From: Gloeobacterales cyanobacterium ES-bin-313
GTDB lineage: Bacteria; Cyanobacteriota; Cyanobacteriia; Gloeobacterales; Gloeobacteraceae
DNA length: 64,000 bases
Direction: 5' to 3'
Assembly (NCBI GenBank): GCA_014379585.1
Contig: JACMLN010000182.1
Location: 1-64,000 of the forward strand
The notes beneath the pieces were generated by a model. That model was not told the DNA's origin. It was given only the letters and a program-made list of their open reading frames with translations, and made no database searches. The translations under genes and the position numbers were made by a program. Positions 16,441 to 27,561 of the stretch are shown here, in pieces. Position 1 is the first letter of the stretch. The number at the start of each line of letters is the position of its first letter.

Positions 16441-18258
16441 CTAGCGTGCAACGAGAACAACGACGATCAACATGCCCACCAACATGGTCAACAGATAAAA
16501 TTGCGCCCGCCCAGAACCGCTTCGCTTCAGGCTTTCGCCCCCGATCAAAGTGGTTGCACCGACGAGATTGACAAGCCCATCGACCCATTGGCGATCTAAG
16601 CGAGCGATGGTTTGGGCTGTGTCGCTGATCCAGCGAATAATGCTCCAACGATAGAACTTTTCGATGTAGAGATCGTAGGCAAGAAAATCATGGACTCCAT
16701 CGAAGATCGCCAACACGGGCTTCGGCCAAGTGAAGCGAAAAATACCTTTCGAGAGGGGCAAGATCAATTCGCCACTCCCCCAACCGATCGCCCCAGAAGC
16801 GACCAAAGCAAAGAGCACAAACCAGGGTGTCCGACCTAAGGGCAAGATCTGATCCTGCCACAAAGCAAAGGGCAACAACAAATTCAAGATGATCAGCGAA
16901 ATGATCGGAACGGCCATCTGCCAACCGACTTCGGGGGCACGGCGGGTTTTCACCTGCGGAGCACCAGCAAAAATCAAAGCAAAAACGCGGCTGAGATTCA
17001 GGGCAGTTAGGCCATTCACCAGAATAATCAGCCAGACAGCCCAGGTTGAAAGCTCCCAGAGTCTCTGTGCCCCAAAGAGCATAGACCAGAAGCTTCCTAA
17101 GGGTAATGTAGCAATCAAACTGGCCGAGCCAACTAAGAAAGCCGCGTAGGTAGCGGGCATTCGTTTACCAAGACCACCCATTTCATTGAGGTTCTGGGTA
17201 TTGGTGGTCAAGATCACCGAGCCAACACTCATAAAAATTAAGGCTTTAGCGAGGGCATGGGTGAGCAAAAACAGAAATGCAACTTCGTCTTGTTGAAAGC
17301 CAACGGCAACGAAGACAAGTCCCAAGTAGGCACTGGTGGAATGGGAAATCGATCTTTTGATATCGATTTGAGCCAGGGAGACCAACGAAGCACCGATGGC
17401 AGTGACCGAACCGATCACAATCAAAGCGGTGAGGGCGATAGCAGAATGGGCGATCACGGGCTGCATCTTGATCAAGAAGAAAGCACCAGCTGCGACAACT
17501 ACCGAATTGCGCAAGATCGAAGCAGGATTTGGGCCTTCCATCGCCTCATCAAGCCAAAAGTGCAGAGGGATCTGAGCGCACTTTCCTGTGGGACCAGCGA
17601 TCAGGGCGAGGCAGATCAAGTCCACTGCGTAGGCGGGCAACGTGGAATGATCTGCCCAAACTGCGAGATCATGAAAATTCAAACTGGGCGCAAAAGTGGC
17701 GAGAGCGACGAGTCCACCGAGCAACATCAAGTCCCCAACCCGCTTAGTCAAGAAGGCATCGCGGGCAGCCGTGGCAACTTGCGGTTGGGCGTACCAGAAA
17801 CCGACTAATAAATAGGTGGAGAGGGTGAGCATTTCGAGTAAGCCGTAGCTGACCAGAACCGAATTGCTCAGGGCAAGTCCGCAAATAGCCCCTTCAAAAA
17901 ATCCCATCAGGGCAAAGAAGCGCGCCAGTGCCCAATCTTTTTCCATGTAGCCCAAGGCGTAAATCTGAGCGAGCAGGCTTAGACCCGTTACCACTGTGGC
18001 TGCGGCGAAGTTGAGAGCCGAATATTCGAGGTCTAAGTTAAACCGTAAACCGAGAACATCCCACCATGTCCACTGAAAAGGAACAGGGGGCTTTCCCCAG
18101 GAGTCTGCCAGGAGGAGAAGGCAGTGCCCAAACGCGAGCACAGTCGTCAACAAATTGAAGTAAGCGACTGGACGTGGGCCTGTGCGCTTAATTGTCCACG
18201 GTAGGGTAAAAACCGCACCAGCCAATCCGTAGAAGGGTACCCACCAGCCACTTAACAT
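16441..18258 (-). CDS. ndhF: NDH-1 subunit NdhF (CO2-uptake type)
   Basis: This 605-residue membrane subunit of the NuoL/NdhF family carries LLEMLTLSTYLLVGFWY, the channel region around GKCAQIPLHFWLDEAMEGPNPAS (residues about 225-247) and DIKRSISHSTSAYLGLVFVA. The C-terminus has the long amphipathic segment and a final membrane anchor (LLTMLVGMLIVVVLVAR). It is the first gene of the ndhF-ndhD-chp operon. In cyanobacteria such trios form the NDH-1MS or MS' complexes for CO2 uptake. The HFWLDEAMEGP form with MEGP is typical for the NdhF3/F4 type. Confidence 0.92.
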   Translation of the reverse strand: MLSGWWVPFYGLAGAVFTLPWTIKRTGPRPVAYFNLLTTVLAFGHCLLLLADSWGKPPVPFQWTWWDVLGLRFNLDLEYSALNFAAATVVTGLSLLAQIYALGYMEKDWALARFFALMGFFEGAICGLALSNSVLVSYGLLEMLTLSTYLLVGFWYAQPQVATAARDAFLTKRVGDLMLLGGLVALATFAPSLNFHDLAVWADHSTLPAYAVDLICLALIAGPTGKCAQIPLHFWLDEAMEGPNPASILRNSVVVAAGAFFLIKMQPVIAHSAIALTALIVIGSVTAIGASLVSLAQIDIKRSISHSTSAYLGLVFVAVGFQQDEVAFLFLLTHALAKALIFMSVGSVILTTNTQNLNEMGGLGKRMPATYAAFLVGSASLIATLPLGSFWSMLFGAQRLWELSTWAVWLIILVNGLTALNLSRVFALIFAGAPQVKTRRAPEVGWQMAVPIISLIILNLLLPFALWQDQILPLGRTPWFVLFALVASGAIGWGSGELILPLSKGIFRFTWPKPVLAIFDGVHDFLAYDLYIEKFYRWSIIRWISDTAQTIARLDRQWVDGLVNLVGATTLIGGESLKRSGSGRAQFYLLTMLVGMLIVVVLVAR

Positions 18259-18377
18259 CTGCAGCGCCAGCCTTTTAGAATTTCTTAATTATTATACTTG
18301 GGCTTACCCTTCAGGATTATCAATCGTGTTCATTGCGATGATAAGCATTTTTCTATAGATTAGTTTCGATGATTCAC

Positions 18378-18881
18378 CTAGACTTTTGATGCTTCTTCCC
18401 GATGCACAAGGGCTGGAACCCGCATCCGCCAAGCCGTTAAGGCAATGGCGAGGGCATCAGCTGCATCGTCGGGTTTCGGCAGGCATTCGAGGCTCAGTTC
18501 CCGTTGAACAGCCAACTGCACATCTTTTTTATCCGCTCGGCCATTCCCAGTAAGCACCTGCTTGATCTGGGGAGGGCTAAATTCGACGTAGGGAATTTCT
18601 TTTTGCGCCGCACAGAGCAAGATGACTCCACGGGCCTGTGCCACCCCGATGATGTTCCCCATGCGATAAAAAAAGAGTTTTTCAATAGCGATCAAGTCGG
18701 GCTTGAAGGTGACGAGCAGACTGCTCATGTCTTCGTAGATCGCCATCAACCGCTGCGAAAATTCTGTCTTCGATGAGGTTTGAACGATCCCAAAATCGCC
18801 GACTACCGGTTCGCGCTCGGCAATATCGATGGTTCCATAACCAACAGTGGCAATACCGGGATCAAGACCAAGAATTCGCAT
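18378..18881 (-). CDS. ruvC: Holliday junction resolvase RuvC
   Basis: RuvC cuts Holliday junctions during homologous recombination. All four catalytic acids can be seen in the 167-residue protein: Asp7 in ILGLDPG, Glu in IAIEKLFF, and the Asp pair in PDDAADALA. GVAQARGVILL and ADKKDVQ are also standard. The length is normal. The gene stands alone, with 119 bases to ndhF downstream and a gene-free 244 bases upstream. Confidence 0.95.
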   Translation of the reverse strand: MRILGLDPGIATVGYGTIDIAEREPVVGDFGIVQTSSKTEFSQRLMAIYEDMSSLLVTFKPDLIAIEKLFFYRMGNIIGVAQARGVILLCAAQKEIPYVEFSPPQIKQVLTGNGRADKKDVQLAVQRELSLECLPKPDDAADALAIALTAWRMRVPALVHREEASKV

Positions 18882-19125
18882 TTCTGTGCAAAAGCGTTCA
18901 CTTTGTTTACTCTAATCGAGTTTTGCCTTTCTGCTCCACAGATTTTTCCTCAAGAAACTATTTCCTGGCTTGTCTCAACTGAAGAGGGCGAGTTGGTCGT
19001 GGATGCCGATGGCCAGCGAAATCCAGAACATTAGTCAACCCAGAGCCTTATGGAAACTTCTTGGGCAAATTCAATCGTTTCTTGATTGAGACAGCATAGA
19101 ATATTAATAGCATTGATTGGTAATA

Positions 19126-19509
19126 ATGTCGAAACAAAACTACAAGATCTTGTTGATTTCTTCCTTGAAAAGAAATCGCGATTTTTCAGAAGAAGAGCAG
19201 TTAGAACTAAGCGATGGTTGCATTACAGAGGACGGTCACTTCTGTCTGATTCTGGCGCAATTGGACGAAGATCCAGGTTTTCACACAGATGAGACTGTTG
19301 TTATCGATAATTTTTGCTTGGGCGATCAAGTGTTTCGGATCAAAGGACGGGTGAGTAAGCGCCAAAAATGGCTGATGCTCCTCGACAAATCGGCTGGGGG
19401 AGAAGATACGATCAGTACCCACATCGTGATTGAAGCAGACGCAAGAGAAGCAGCTGTCCAGATTTCGCGGCTCTACAAAGAAATCCACCCAGGCGTGTTT
19501 GCTGGTTAG
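19126..19509 (+). CDS. Hypothetical protein
   Basis: This 127-residue soluble protein starts at the ATG at 19126 (an in-frame TTG nine bases earlier is possible). It is rich in acidic residues at the front (DFSEEEQLELSDG) and has a beta-rich centre (VVIDNFCLGDQVFRIKGR). No family is recognised. It is followed 135 bases later by a TPR gene on the same strand. The continuous frame and ordinary codon use argue that it is real. Confidence 0.55.
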   Translation: MSKQNYKILLISSLKRNRDFSEEEQLELSDGCITEDGHFCLILAQLDEDPGFHTDETVVIDNFCLGDQVFRIKGRVSKRQKWLMLLDKSAGGEDTISTHIVIEADAREAAVQISRLYKEIHPGVFAG

Positions 19510-19644
19510 ATCACAGCCCAAATTATCAATCTTTTTCGAGATCCACTGAGAAGTCGTGTTTCTATGAAGATATTTATTTTCTAAGGGTTATTAGTAAATA
19601 TAGGTTAGGGTTGTACCTGGATGCACTAATGTGGCTTGAATGTA

Positions 19645-20265
19645 ATGCGCGCTAAAAACTGGCTAAATATGGGAGTGCTGAAGATTCAGGAAGGGGATTA
19701 CTCAGGCGCTTTTAAGGATTACAACCAGGCGCTTAGCATTGACCCCAAGTTCGCTGAAGCCTACTGCAATCGTGGAAATGTTCAGTACAAGTTGAAGAAT
19801 CGCCTAGCAGCGCTAGCTGATTATACCCTAGCTATTCAGTTTAAAAAGAATTTCGCTGAGGCTTACTTCAACCGAGGAACGCTTCATTCCTGCTTGGGAG
19901 ATTATCTTTCAGCAATTGCTGATTTTGAAATGGTACTAAGGCTGGACTCTGTTGATGCGAAAGCTTACTACAATCTTGGCAATGCTTTTCATCGGTTAGG
20001 AAAACTGGAGATCGCCTTAGACAACTACAGTGAAGCCATTAAAATTGATGATCAGTATGCGGATGCTTACGGCAATCGAGGCTTGGCGCTCAATAAAATG
20101 CAGGACACCCAAGGCGCTGTGAGCGACTTACGAGTTGCGGCGGGTCTGTATTTAAGTCTTAGAAATATGGCACGTTACCATCAATTGATTAGCATGATCG
20201 AAAAGTTGGCACCCACACCAGAATTTGGTGACTATGTGGTTCAGAACGAGGTGAAGCGCAAGTAA
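19645..20265 (+). CDS. TPR-repeat protein
   Basis: The 206-residue protein consists of about four tetratricopeptide repeats in a row, seen as the periodic AEAYCNRGNVQYKLKN, AEAYFNRGTLHSCLGD, AKAYYNLGNAFHRLGK and ADAYGNRGLALNKMQD, each followed by a helix ending in a Asp-Pro or Asp-rich turn. It has no signal peptide and should be a cytoplasmic scaffold for protein contacts. The ATG at 19645 is chosen over a TTG at 19636. It is 155 bases upstream of the double-AAA protease gene on the same strand; a functional link is possible but not shown. Confidence 0.82.
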   Translation: MRAKNWLNMGVLKIQEGDYSGAFKDYNQALSIDPKFAEAYCNRGNVQYKLKNRLAALADYTLAIQFKKNFAEAYFNRGTLHSCLGDYLSAIADFEMVLRLDSVDAKAYYNLGNAFHRLGKLEIALDNYSEAIKIDDQYADAYGNRGLALNKMQDTQGAVSDLRVAAGLYLSLRNMARYHQLISMIEKLAPTPEFGDYVVQNEVKRK

Positions 20266-20420
20266 ACCCCTTGGGTCAACCAAGGTAGAAATTCTTGATT
20301 TGTCTTTTGTCGAATCAGGGCATTTTTATCGATAAATTTGGATTTGATCGTGTGGCGAGTTAGATACAAACCGCCAAACTTCAAGCTCTGATAGCATAGG
20401 GAAAAATTGCTGGTCGCAAT

Positions 20421-22697
20421 ATGCTTGCTTTCCAAGTCTTGCAAGCCATCCTCCATACGCTTTTGCAACTGATCGTGATTCTCGTCCAGGGAATCGCCTA
20501 CGCCCTCAGCTTTTTGCTGATCTTTATGGCTGGAACGGGACTGGGGCGCTCACGCACCCAACCCATAGAAAAGAAACGCTGGTTTTGGCAGAAGCAAAAT
20601 CTTGCCCAAGCAGTGACCTTTAAGGATGTTATCGGTCTGGACGAAGCGAAGCAAGAATTGCAACAACTCGTCGATCTGCTCAGGCGGCCAGGAGCGTATC
20701 AAAAAATGGGCGCGGAGTTACCAAGCGGGATCTTGCTGGTTGGCCCACCTGGAACTGGAAAAACGATGCTCGCCCGTGCCATCGCCAACGAAGCAGGGGT
20801 GCCATTTTTTAGTCTGGTCTCAGCAGATTTCGCCAATATGTTTTTGGGGGTCGGCGCTTTTCGGGTACGCCAGATCTATCGGCAAGCCCGCCGCCACCCA
20901 AAGGCCATCGTTTTTATCGATGAACTAGAAGCGCTAGCGAAGGCGCGAAACTCAGAAGTTGGTAATTTTGGCGGCGACGGCAATACTTTATCGGCGTTTC
21001 TAGAAGAACTCGATGGATTTAAAGTTCAAAACAATGTAATTACGTTAGCAGCAACTAATAGTGTCGAACAAATCGATACAGCGGTTCTGCGTCCTGGTCG
21101 GCTCGATTGGCAGATCTACATCGGCCCACCCGACGAAGCAGATCGTGAAAAGCTATTTGCTTTTTACTTAGGGCGTGTCCAAAGTGGCGCAGATCCGCTT
21201 AAAGGGGCAAAGCTTGCCGTGAATTTTACTCCAGCAGAAGTGCGGCGAGCAGTGAACGAAGCTGGTTTGCTAGCCGTGCGGGAAGGAAAAGCAAAGATCT
21301 TAGATGGGCACCTTGGCGCTGGCATCGACCGGGTGGCCGCGACGTTAGAACGCAAAGTTGGCACGTTCGTGATCACGCGATCTGGTGATGTGCGTGTGGC
21401 AATGGCAGATGTGATCGGCTGTGAGGAAGCGAAAAGCGAAGTTCAAGAATATATCGATTTTTTGAAAAACCCAGAGAAATATCGACGCATCGGAGCCAAG
21501 GTTCCCCGTGGTTTCCTCTTTGTTGGCCCCCCAGGAACTGGCAAAACTTTGCTCGCAAAAGCCATTGCAAACACGGCTGGAGTGCCATTTTATGCGCTGT
21601 CTGGGGCGGATTTTGTCGAAGTATATCCAGGACTGGGCGCTTCGCGGATCCGCCAAGTGTACGCCCAAGCCCGTAGGCACCGATCTGCGATTGTCTTTAT
21701 CGATGAGATCGATGCCCTTGCGGCAAAGCGTGGTGGCCGAGGCGAGGCAGATCGAACTCTCAACCAATTTTTGGTGGAGTTGGATGGCTTTGGGCGCTCA
21801 AACGTCTTAACCATTGGCGCGACGAATCGCCTCGATACTCTCGATCCGGCGCTCCTGCGTCCTGGCAGACTTGATCGCACTGTGCTTGTGCCCTTACCAG
21901 ATCTTGAAGCCCGCGAGCAACTTTTCAGTTACTACCTTAGTACCGTCCAGACTGTTTCAGGCATTCAGTGCCGCCAACTCGCCCGAACTACCTGGAATCT
22001 TTCCGGTGCTGAAATCGCTGCTTCAGTGAACGAAGCCAGCTTTATTGCCCTGCGCAACAACCGCGAACAGGTAAACCAGTTCGATCTCAACCAAGGCACC
22101 GAACGCATCTTATTTGGCCTGAGTTCACGGCGCAGAGTCAATACCGAAGACCGTCGGCTCGTTGCCATTCACGAAGCGGGTCATGCCATCGTCGAGCACT
22201 ATGCGCGACCAGAGCGAACCTTGCACAAGTTGACGATCATGCCCAATATTGAGGGTTTTGCTGGCTATAGCTGGTCATTAGCGGATGAGAATCGTTTATC
22301 CTTTCAAACCCGCGAGCAACTTTTGGCCGAAATTCAGGTTCTATTTGGGGGCAGAGTTGCCGAAGAGGAATTTTTTGGCACGGTGACTACAGGCGCAAAA
22401 GAAGATTTAGCAAGAGCGGCTCAGTTGGCAGAGCAATTTATTTGGGAGTTGGGGATGGGGGAAGAACTAGTCGCAGGGCATCGCAGAGAGCAACTAGCGG
22501 ATCAGTCCCGTGAACGCCTCGATGGGCAAGTGAATGCGCTTTTAAAAGAGGCCAAAGAACACGCACGCAAAATTTTGCGAGATCATGCTCAAGAACATGC
22601 GCGTCTCTCTGAGACGTTACTGGAACGAGAATCCCTCTACGGCGAAGAAATTTTACAGGTTTTGCGCCTCAGCGCCTTTTCTCCTGAGTCCGAGTGA
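20421..22697 (+). CDS. FtsH-like membrane protease with two AAA modules
   Basis: The 758-residue protein has an unusual layout. Residues 1-42 are hydrophobic and could form one long or two short membrane helices; the periplasmic domain of FtsH is absent. AAA module 1 (about 65-310) has Walker A GPPGTGKT at 108-115, Walker B IVFIDE at 163-168 and pore loop MFLG at 140-143. Its arginine-finger motif reads RPGRLDW, with Trp230 in place of the second Arg. AAA module 2 (about 318-570) has Walker A at 369-376, Walker B at 424-429, pore loop VYPG and an intact RPGRLDR. The M41 peptidase domain has HEAGH at 584-588, the expected third zinc ligand Asp662 in TTGAKEDL, and GGRVAEEEFFG. All catalytic protease residues are present. 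Ordinary FtsH has one AAA module. The gene heads an overlapping operon with a TPR protein, ylxR and infB. Confidence 0.9.
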   Translation: MLAFQVLQAILHTLLQLIVILVQGIAYALSFLLIFMAGTGLGRSRTQPIEKKRWFWQKQNLAQAVTFKDVIGLDEAKQELQQLVDLLRRPGAYQKMGAELPSGILLVGPPGTGKTMLARAIANEAGVPFFSLVSADFANMFLGVGAFRVRQIYRQARRHPKAIVFIDELEALAKARNSEVGNFGGDGNTLSAFLEELDGFKVQNNVITLAATNSVEQIDTAVLRPGRLDWQIYIGPPDEADREKLFAFYLGRVQSGADPLKGAKLAVNFTPAEVRRAVNEAGLLAVREGKAKILDGHLGAGIDRVAATLERKVGTFVITRSGDVRVAMADVIGCEEAKSEVQEYIDFLKNPEKYRRIGAKVPRGFLFVGPPGTGKTLLAKAIANTAGVPFYALSGADFVEVYPGLGASRIRQVYAQARRHRSAIVFIDEIDALAAKRGGRGEADRTLNQFLVELDGFGRSNVLTIGATNRLDTLDPALLRPGRLDRTVLVPLPDLEAREQLFSYYLSTVQTVSGIQCRQLARTTWNLSGAEIAASVNEASFIALRNNREQVNQFDLNQGTERILFGLSSRRRVNTEDRRLVAIHEAGHAIVEHYARPERTLHKLTIMPNIEGFAGYSWSLADENRLSFQTREQLLAEIQVLFGGRVAEEEFFGTVTTGAKEDLARAAQLAEQFIWELGMGEELVAGHRREQLADQSRERLDGQVNALLKEAKEHARKILRDHAQEHARLSETLLERESLYGEEILQVLRLSAFSPESE

Positions 22698-23161
22698 TGA
22701 AACGACAACTGGCTCTCTTGCTCATATTGGGAGCGCTCTTCACATTCTTGGGGGGATTTGGAGCATTTTGGCGGTTTTGCACGCTGATGGCCAGCGAATA
22801 CTACCTGTTGCAAGGAGAACAGTCATTAGATCCTGGGCTTGCCCAGGAAGCACTCAAACAGTCCATTGCCTTGAATGCGCACTCAGCACGAGCGCACCTC
22901 AGTCTGGCGCGAGCTTATTACCAGGGCCGCTGGTACACAGGCGCAGTGGTTGAAGGTCAAAAAGCATTTGCCCTCGCTGATGATCCCCACCAAAAGTCTG
23001 AAGTGATTGCTATGGTTGGTCTTGCCCACCAAGGTGCCCAGCAAACTGCCCTTGCCATCGACGCTTTTAAACTGGCCATCGAACTTGATTCCCAAAATCT
23101 CCAAGCTCAGGCGCAACTTCAACAGTTACAACTAAAGGACAGTCTTTCTAGTCCCCCATGA
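22697..23161 (+). CDS. Membrane-anchored TPR protein
   Basis: This 154-residue protein has one N-terminal membrane helix (residues about 4-30, LALLLILGALFTFLGGFGAFW) and then two to three TPR-like helix pairs (ALKQSIALNAHSARAHLSLA, KAFALADDPHQKSEVIAMVG, AIDAFKLAIELDSQNLQAQA). Its ATG shares a base with the stop of the double-AAA protease and its own stop overlaps ylxR (ATGA), so translation is coupled on both sides. TPR domains bind proteins, and the topology would place it beside the protease in the membrane. A role as adaptor is my inference. Confidence 0.75.
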   Translation: MKRQLALLLILGALFTFLGGFGAFWRFCTLMASEYYLLQGEQSLDPGLAQEALKQSIALNAHSARAHLSLARAYYQGRWYTGAVVEGQKAFALADDPHQKSEVIAMVGLAHQGAQQTALAIDAFKLAIELDSQNLQAQAQLQQLQLKDSLSSPP

Positions 23162-23493
23162 ATCAAGAACGGCGCTGCGTCAGTTGTCGGCGAGTCGGTC
23201 CAAAAACAAGCTTTTGGCGTATTGTCCGGATTCACCCGTCTGGGCAGATACAATTAGATACGGGGATAGGAAGATCGGCGTACATATGCCCGAGCGATGA
23301 TTGCCTGCGGCAGGCGCAACGCAAAAATCGGCTGGGTCGCGCTCTCAAAGTGAGCGTGGACGAAGCCCTGTTTGGGGAGCTACGCCAGCGCTTTGAAAAG
23401 GTGCAGATGCTGCCTCATGTCGAGAATGCGGAACTTAGTGGAGGGCCAGAGGATGACAAACGGCAAGATGCAAAACAAGGTGAGAATTTATGA
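23158..23493 (+). CDS. ylxR: YlxR/RnpM family RNA-binding protein
   Basis: This 111-residue DUF448 protein begins [20 protein letters not shown] and continues with [26 protein letters not shown], which covers the conserved GRGAYVC-like motif and basic RNA-binding surface. In Bacillus, YlxR (RnpM) modulates RNase P. In most bacteria the gene sits between nusA and infB. Here it overlaps infB by about 41 bases, but the genes upstream are the TPR protein and the double-AAA protease instead of nusA. The C-terminal 30 residues are acidic and low in complexity. Confidence 0.88.
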   Translation: MNQERRCVSCRRVGPKTSFWRIVRIHPSGQIQLDTGIGRSAYICPSDDCLRQAQRKNRLGRALKVSVDEALFGELRQRFEKVQMLPHVENAELSGGPEDDKRQDAKQGENL

Positions 23494-26074
23494 CCTGGCT
23501 CGCGATCTCGGACGGGAGAATCAAGACGTGCTCGCGATCTGTCAGCGTCTAGGAATCAGTTATAAATCCCACAGTAGTACAATATCCCAAGAGGAAGCGG
23601 ATCAGATCCGCGATGCTTTCCAGCGCGGCTTATCTGCTGGTCGCAAAAAACCCAAGATTCAAACCCAACAGCAAGCAGCCGCAGCTTCTGCCAATAAACA
23701 ACAAATCCTAGAAGTACGCCGTCCACCCGTTGGTTATCAGCCGCCTGTCAAAGCGGTTCCTGAGCTTGTCGCTGTTCAGCCTAAGCCCCTGGAAATTATT
23801 GCGCCCGCCGTCGTCATTGAACCTGTCATTCTTGAACCTGTGGCAGTTGTGCCAACTGTCGAGGTATTCGTCGCTCCAGAACCAGAGCCGATTGTTGAAC
23901 TCCCTCCAGTAGTTCTTCCAGAGCCAGTTATTGCCGTTGTCGAACCCCCCAAACTGGTGGTGCAAGAGCCGCTCAAAGTGGTCGCACCAGAGCCGCCCAA
24001 GGCCGCGATTCCCCAAGCACCCCGCCCCCAAAAGCAAGAGCGTGAAGAGGAACGTCAAGTCAGCCGGATGCAGCCCAAGCCAGGAAAAGGTAGCCAACCG
24101 ACGCCAAATAATGTTCCAGCCCGTCCAACCCGAGTGGCCGCCCAGCCGATCGGTGGTCAGCCAGCCGCACCGAGTCGTCCTGGGGGTGGGATTGCCAAAA
24201 AGGGCAGTGGACTACAAAAAGCAGGCGCTGCTCGTCCCGGTGCAAACCCAATGCGTCGCCGCGAAGAGCGTGAAGTCCAAGTCGTCGAAGAGCAACCAAA
24301 GATCTTAGTGCTTGGCGGCAACGTTTCCGTCCAGGAACTTGCCCAACGGATGAATGTCCAGACCACTGAAATTATCAAGACCCTGTTCATGCGCGGGGTG
24401 ATGGTCAATATCAACCAGACCCTTGAACAGGCGACTGCCGAAATGGTTGCCAAAGAACTCGGCTTCGAAATTCAGACAGAGGCAGCGGTTTCAAAGGCCA
24501 CCAAGACCGAAATGCTCGATATTGCGGATCTCGATGAACTCGAAACCCGCCCACCTGTGATCACGATCATGGGTCACGTTGACCACGGCAAGACGTCTTT
24601 GCTGGATGCTATTCGCTCGGCTCGCGTCGCGGAAGGCGAAGCTGGAGGGATCACCCAGCACATCGGTGCCTATCAAATTGAAGTGCCAACTGAGTCAGGA
24701 CCACGCAAACTGGTCTTCTTGGATACTCCTGGCCACGAAGCGTTTACGGCGATGCGGGCACGGGGCGCAAAGGTCACAGACATCACGATCTTGGTTGTGG
24801 CGGCGGACGACGGTGTGAAGCCCCAAACGATTGAAGCGATTTCCCACGCCAAAGCAGCTGGTGTGCCGATCTTGGTGGCGATCAATAAAATTGATAAGCC
24901 CGATGCTAGTCCTGACCGCGTCAAGCAAGAATTGACCGAGTACGACCTTGTTGCCGAAGAGTGGGGTGGCAAGACGGTGATGGTGCCTGTGAGTGCCCGC
25001 CAACGGATCAACTTAGATTTGCTGCTTGAAAGTATCTTGCTGGTTGCTGACTACGAGCTGGAGTTGCAAGCCAACCCCAACCGCGAAGCCAAGGGCACAA
25101 TCATCGAAGCGCACTTGGACAAGTCCCGTGGCCCTGTGGCGACTGCTTTGATCCAAAATGGGACGCTTCGGGTTGGCGACAGTTTGGTCGTCGGTTCGAT
25201 CTACGGTAAGGTTCGCGCCCTCTACAACGATCGCGGCGAAAAGGTTGATTCTGCTCCACCGTCGATGCCCGTCGAAGTGCTTGGTCTTCGTGAAATGCCC
25301 CAAGCGGGGGACGAGTTCGATGTCTATCTCGACGACTCCGAAGCCCAGCGCATTGCCCGCGAGCGCTCCAGTACCGCCCGCGAAGGCCGCCTCGCCCAAC
25401 AGATGACTTCCAGGCGGATCTCTTTGGGTGCGATGTCAACTCAGGCGCAAGAAGGCGAACTCAAAGAACTGAACATCATTCTACGGGGCGACGTTCAAGG
25501 TTCTGTCGAGGCGATTCGTGCTTCTCTCGACAAAATCCCCCAAGACAAGATTCAGCTACGCCTCTTGCAGGCAGCAGCCGGAGAAGTTTCGAATACGGAC
25601 ATCGATTTGGCTGCCGCTTCCAATGCTGTCATTCTTGCCTTCAACACGATCTTCTCAGCCAGCTCCCGCCAAGCCGCTGAGCAAGCTGGCGTGGATGTCC
25701 GCGAGTACGACGTTATCTACAAGCTCCTCGAAGACATCCAACTGGCCATGGAAGGTCTGCTCGATCCCGAGCTAATCGAAGAGGCCCTCGGCACCGCAGA
25801 AGTGCGCCAGGTCTTCACCGTCGGCAAAGGCCAAGTGGCTGGTTGCTACGTCAAGGACGGCAAACTGCTGCGCAATGCCCAACTGCGCATTCGTCGGGGC
25901 AAAGAGGTGGTCTTCGAGGGCCACATCGATTCCCTCAAGCGTTTCAAAGAAGATGCCAAAGAAGTGGCCACTGGCTTCGAGTGCGGCGTTGGCTGCGACA
26001 AGTTCAACAACTGGCAGGAGAGCGACATGATCGAATGCTTCCGCATGGTCACCCAAAAGCGCACCTTGCTGTAG
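23453..26074 (+). CDS. infB: Translation initiation factor IF-2
   Basis: IF-2 is the GTPase that brings initiator tRNA to the ribosome. From the ATG at 23453 (GGAGGG seven bases upstream) it has 873 residues. The N-terminal IF2_N helix domain starts at [22 protein letters not shown]-like sequence, followed by a Pro/Val/Glu-rich linker to about residue 280. The G domain has [42 protein letters not shown] and NKIDKPDA. The C-terminal domains end with [16 protein letters not shown], typical for the family. A second start at 23468 is possible. The gene ends the operon just before a strong terminator. Confidence 0.97.
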   Translation: MTNGKMQNKVRIYDLARDLGRENQDVLAICQRLGISYKSHSSTISQEEADQIRDAFQRGLSAGRKKPKIQTQQQAAAASANKQQILEVRRPPVGYQPPVKAVPELVAVQPKPLEIIAPAVVIEPVILEPVAVVPTVEVFVAPEPEPIVELPPVVLPEPVIAVVEPPKLVVQEPLKVVAPEPPKAAIPQAPRPQKQEREEERQVSRMQPKPGKGSQPTPNNVPARPTRVAAQPIGGQPAAPSRPGGGIAKKGSGLQKAGAARPGANPMRRREEREVQVVEEQPKILVLGGNVSVQELAQRMNVQTTEIIKTLFMRGVMVNINQTLEQATAEMVAKELGFEIQTEAAVSKATKTEMLDIADLDELETRPPVITIMGHVDHGKTSLLDAIRSARVAEGEAGGITQHIGAYQIEVPTESGPRKLVFLDTPGHEAFTAMRARGAKVTDITILVVAADDGVKPQTIEAISHAKAAGVPILVAINKIDKPDASPDRVKQELTEYDLVAEEWGGKTVMVPVSARQRINLDLLLESILLVADYELELQANPNREAKGTIIEAHLDKSRGPVATALIQNGTLRVGDSLVVGSIYGKVRALYNDRGEKVDSAPPSMPVEVLGLREMPQAGDEFDVYLDDSEAQRIARERSSTAREGRLAQQMTSRRISLGAMSTQAQEGELKELNIILRGDVQGSVEAIRASLDKIPQDKIQLRLLQAAAGEVSNTDIDLAAASNAVILAFNTIFSASSRQAAEQAGVDVREYDVIYKLLEDIQLAMEGLLDPELIEEALGTAEVRQVFTVGKGQVAGCYVKDGKLLRNAQLRIRRGKEVVFEGHIDSLKRFKEDAKEVATGFECGVGCDKFNNWQESDMIECFRMVTQKRTLL

Positions 26075-26090
26075 TCTCCACCGGAAACTA

Positions 26091-26130
26091 GCCAACAAAA
26101 AGCCCCCGTCTCCGGGGGCTTTTTGTTGGC
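26091..26130. terminator. Bidirectional intrinsic terminator
   Basis: A perfect 18-base-pair stem (GCCAACAAAAAGCCCCCG with its complement) surrounds the loop TCTC. The A5 and T5 tracts inside the stem let it work on both strands. It separates convergent infB and ahcY. Confidence 0.95.
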
Positions 26131-26151
26131 CAGTAGTGCCCCTAGGCGCTG

Positions 26152-27435
<1,284 letters not shown>

Positions 27436-27561
27436 TTACTACTCCTGAAAAAGTTCAAAAAAATCAAGTTCTACAGCACGTGACAGAATAGTAGCCATTG
27501 CTCCGGCTTTGATTCTCCTTTTGAATCATATCCCCTCTTACTAATCTCGAACGTTGCGTAG

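Noticed and set aside
17257-17808. 183-codon frame antisense to ndhF
   Set aside because: Shadow of ndhF, low-complexity and charged, without a start signal.
18882-19034. Plus-strand frame ending in STEEGELVVDADG and a few more residues
   Set aside because: It looks protein-like at the end, but its upstream part runs antisense into ruvC and it has no own start.
27436-27561. Possible SAH or SAM riboswitch before ahcY
   Set aside because: The 126-base leader shows no conserved core or convincing stems when read by eye.
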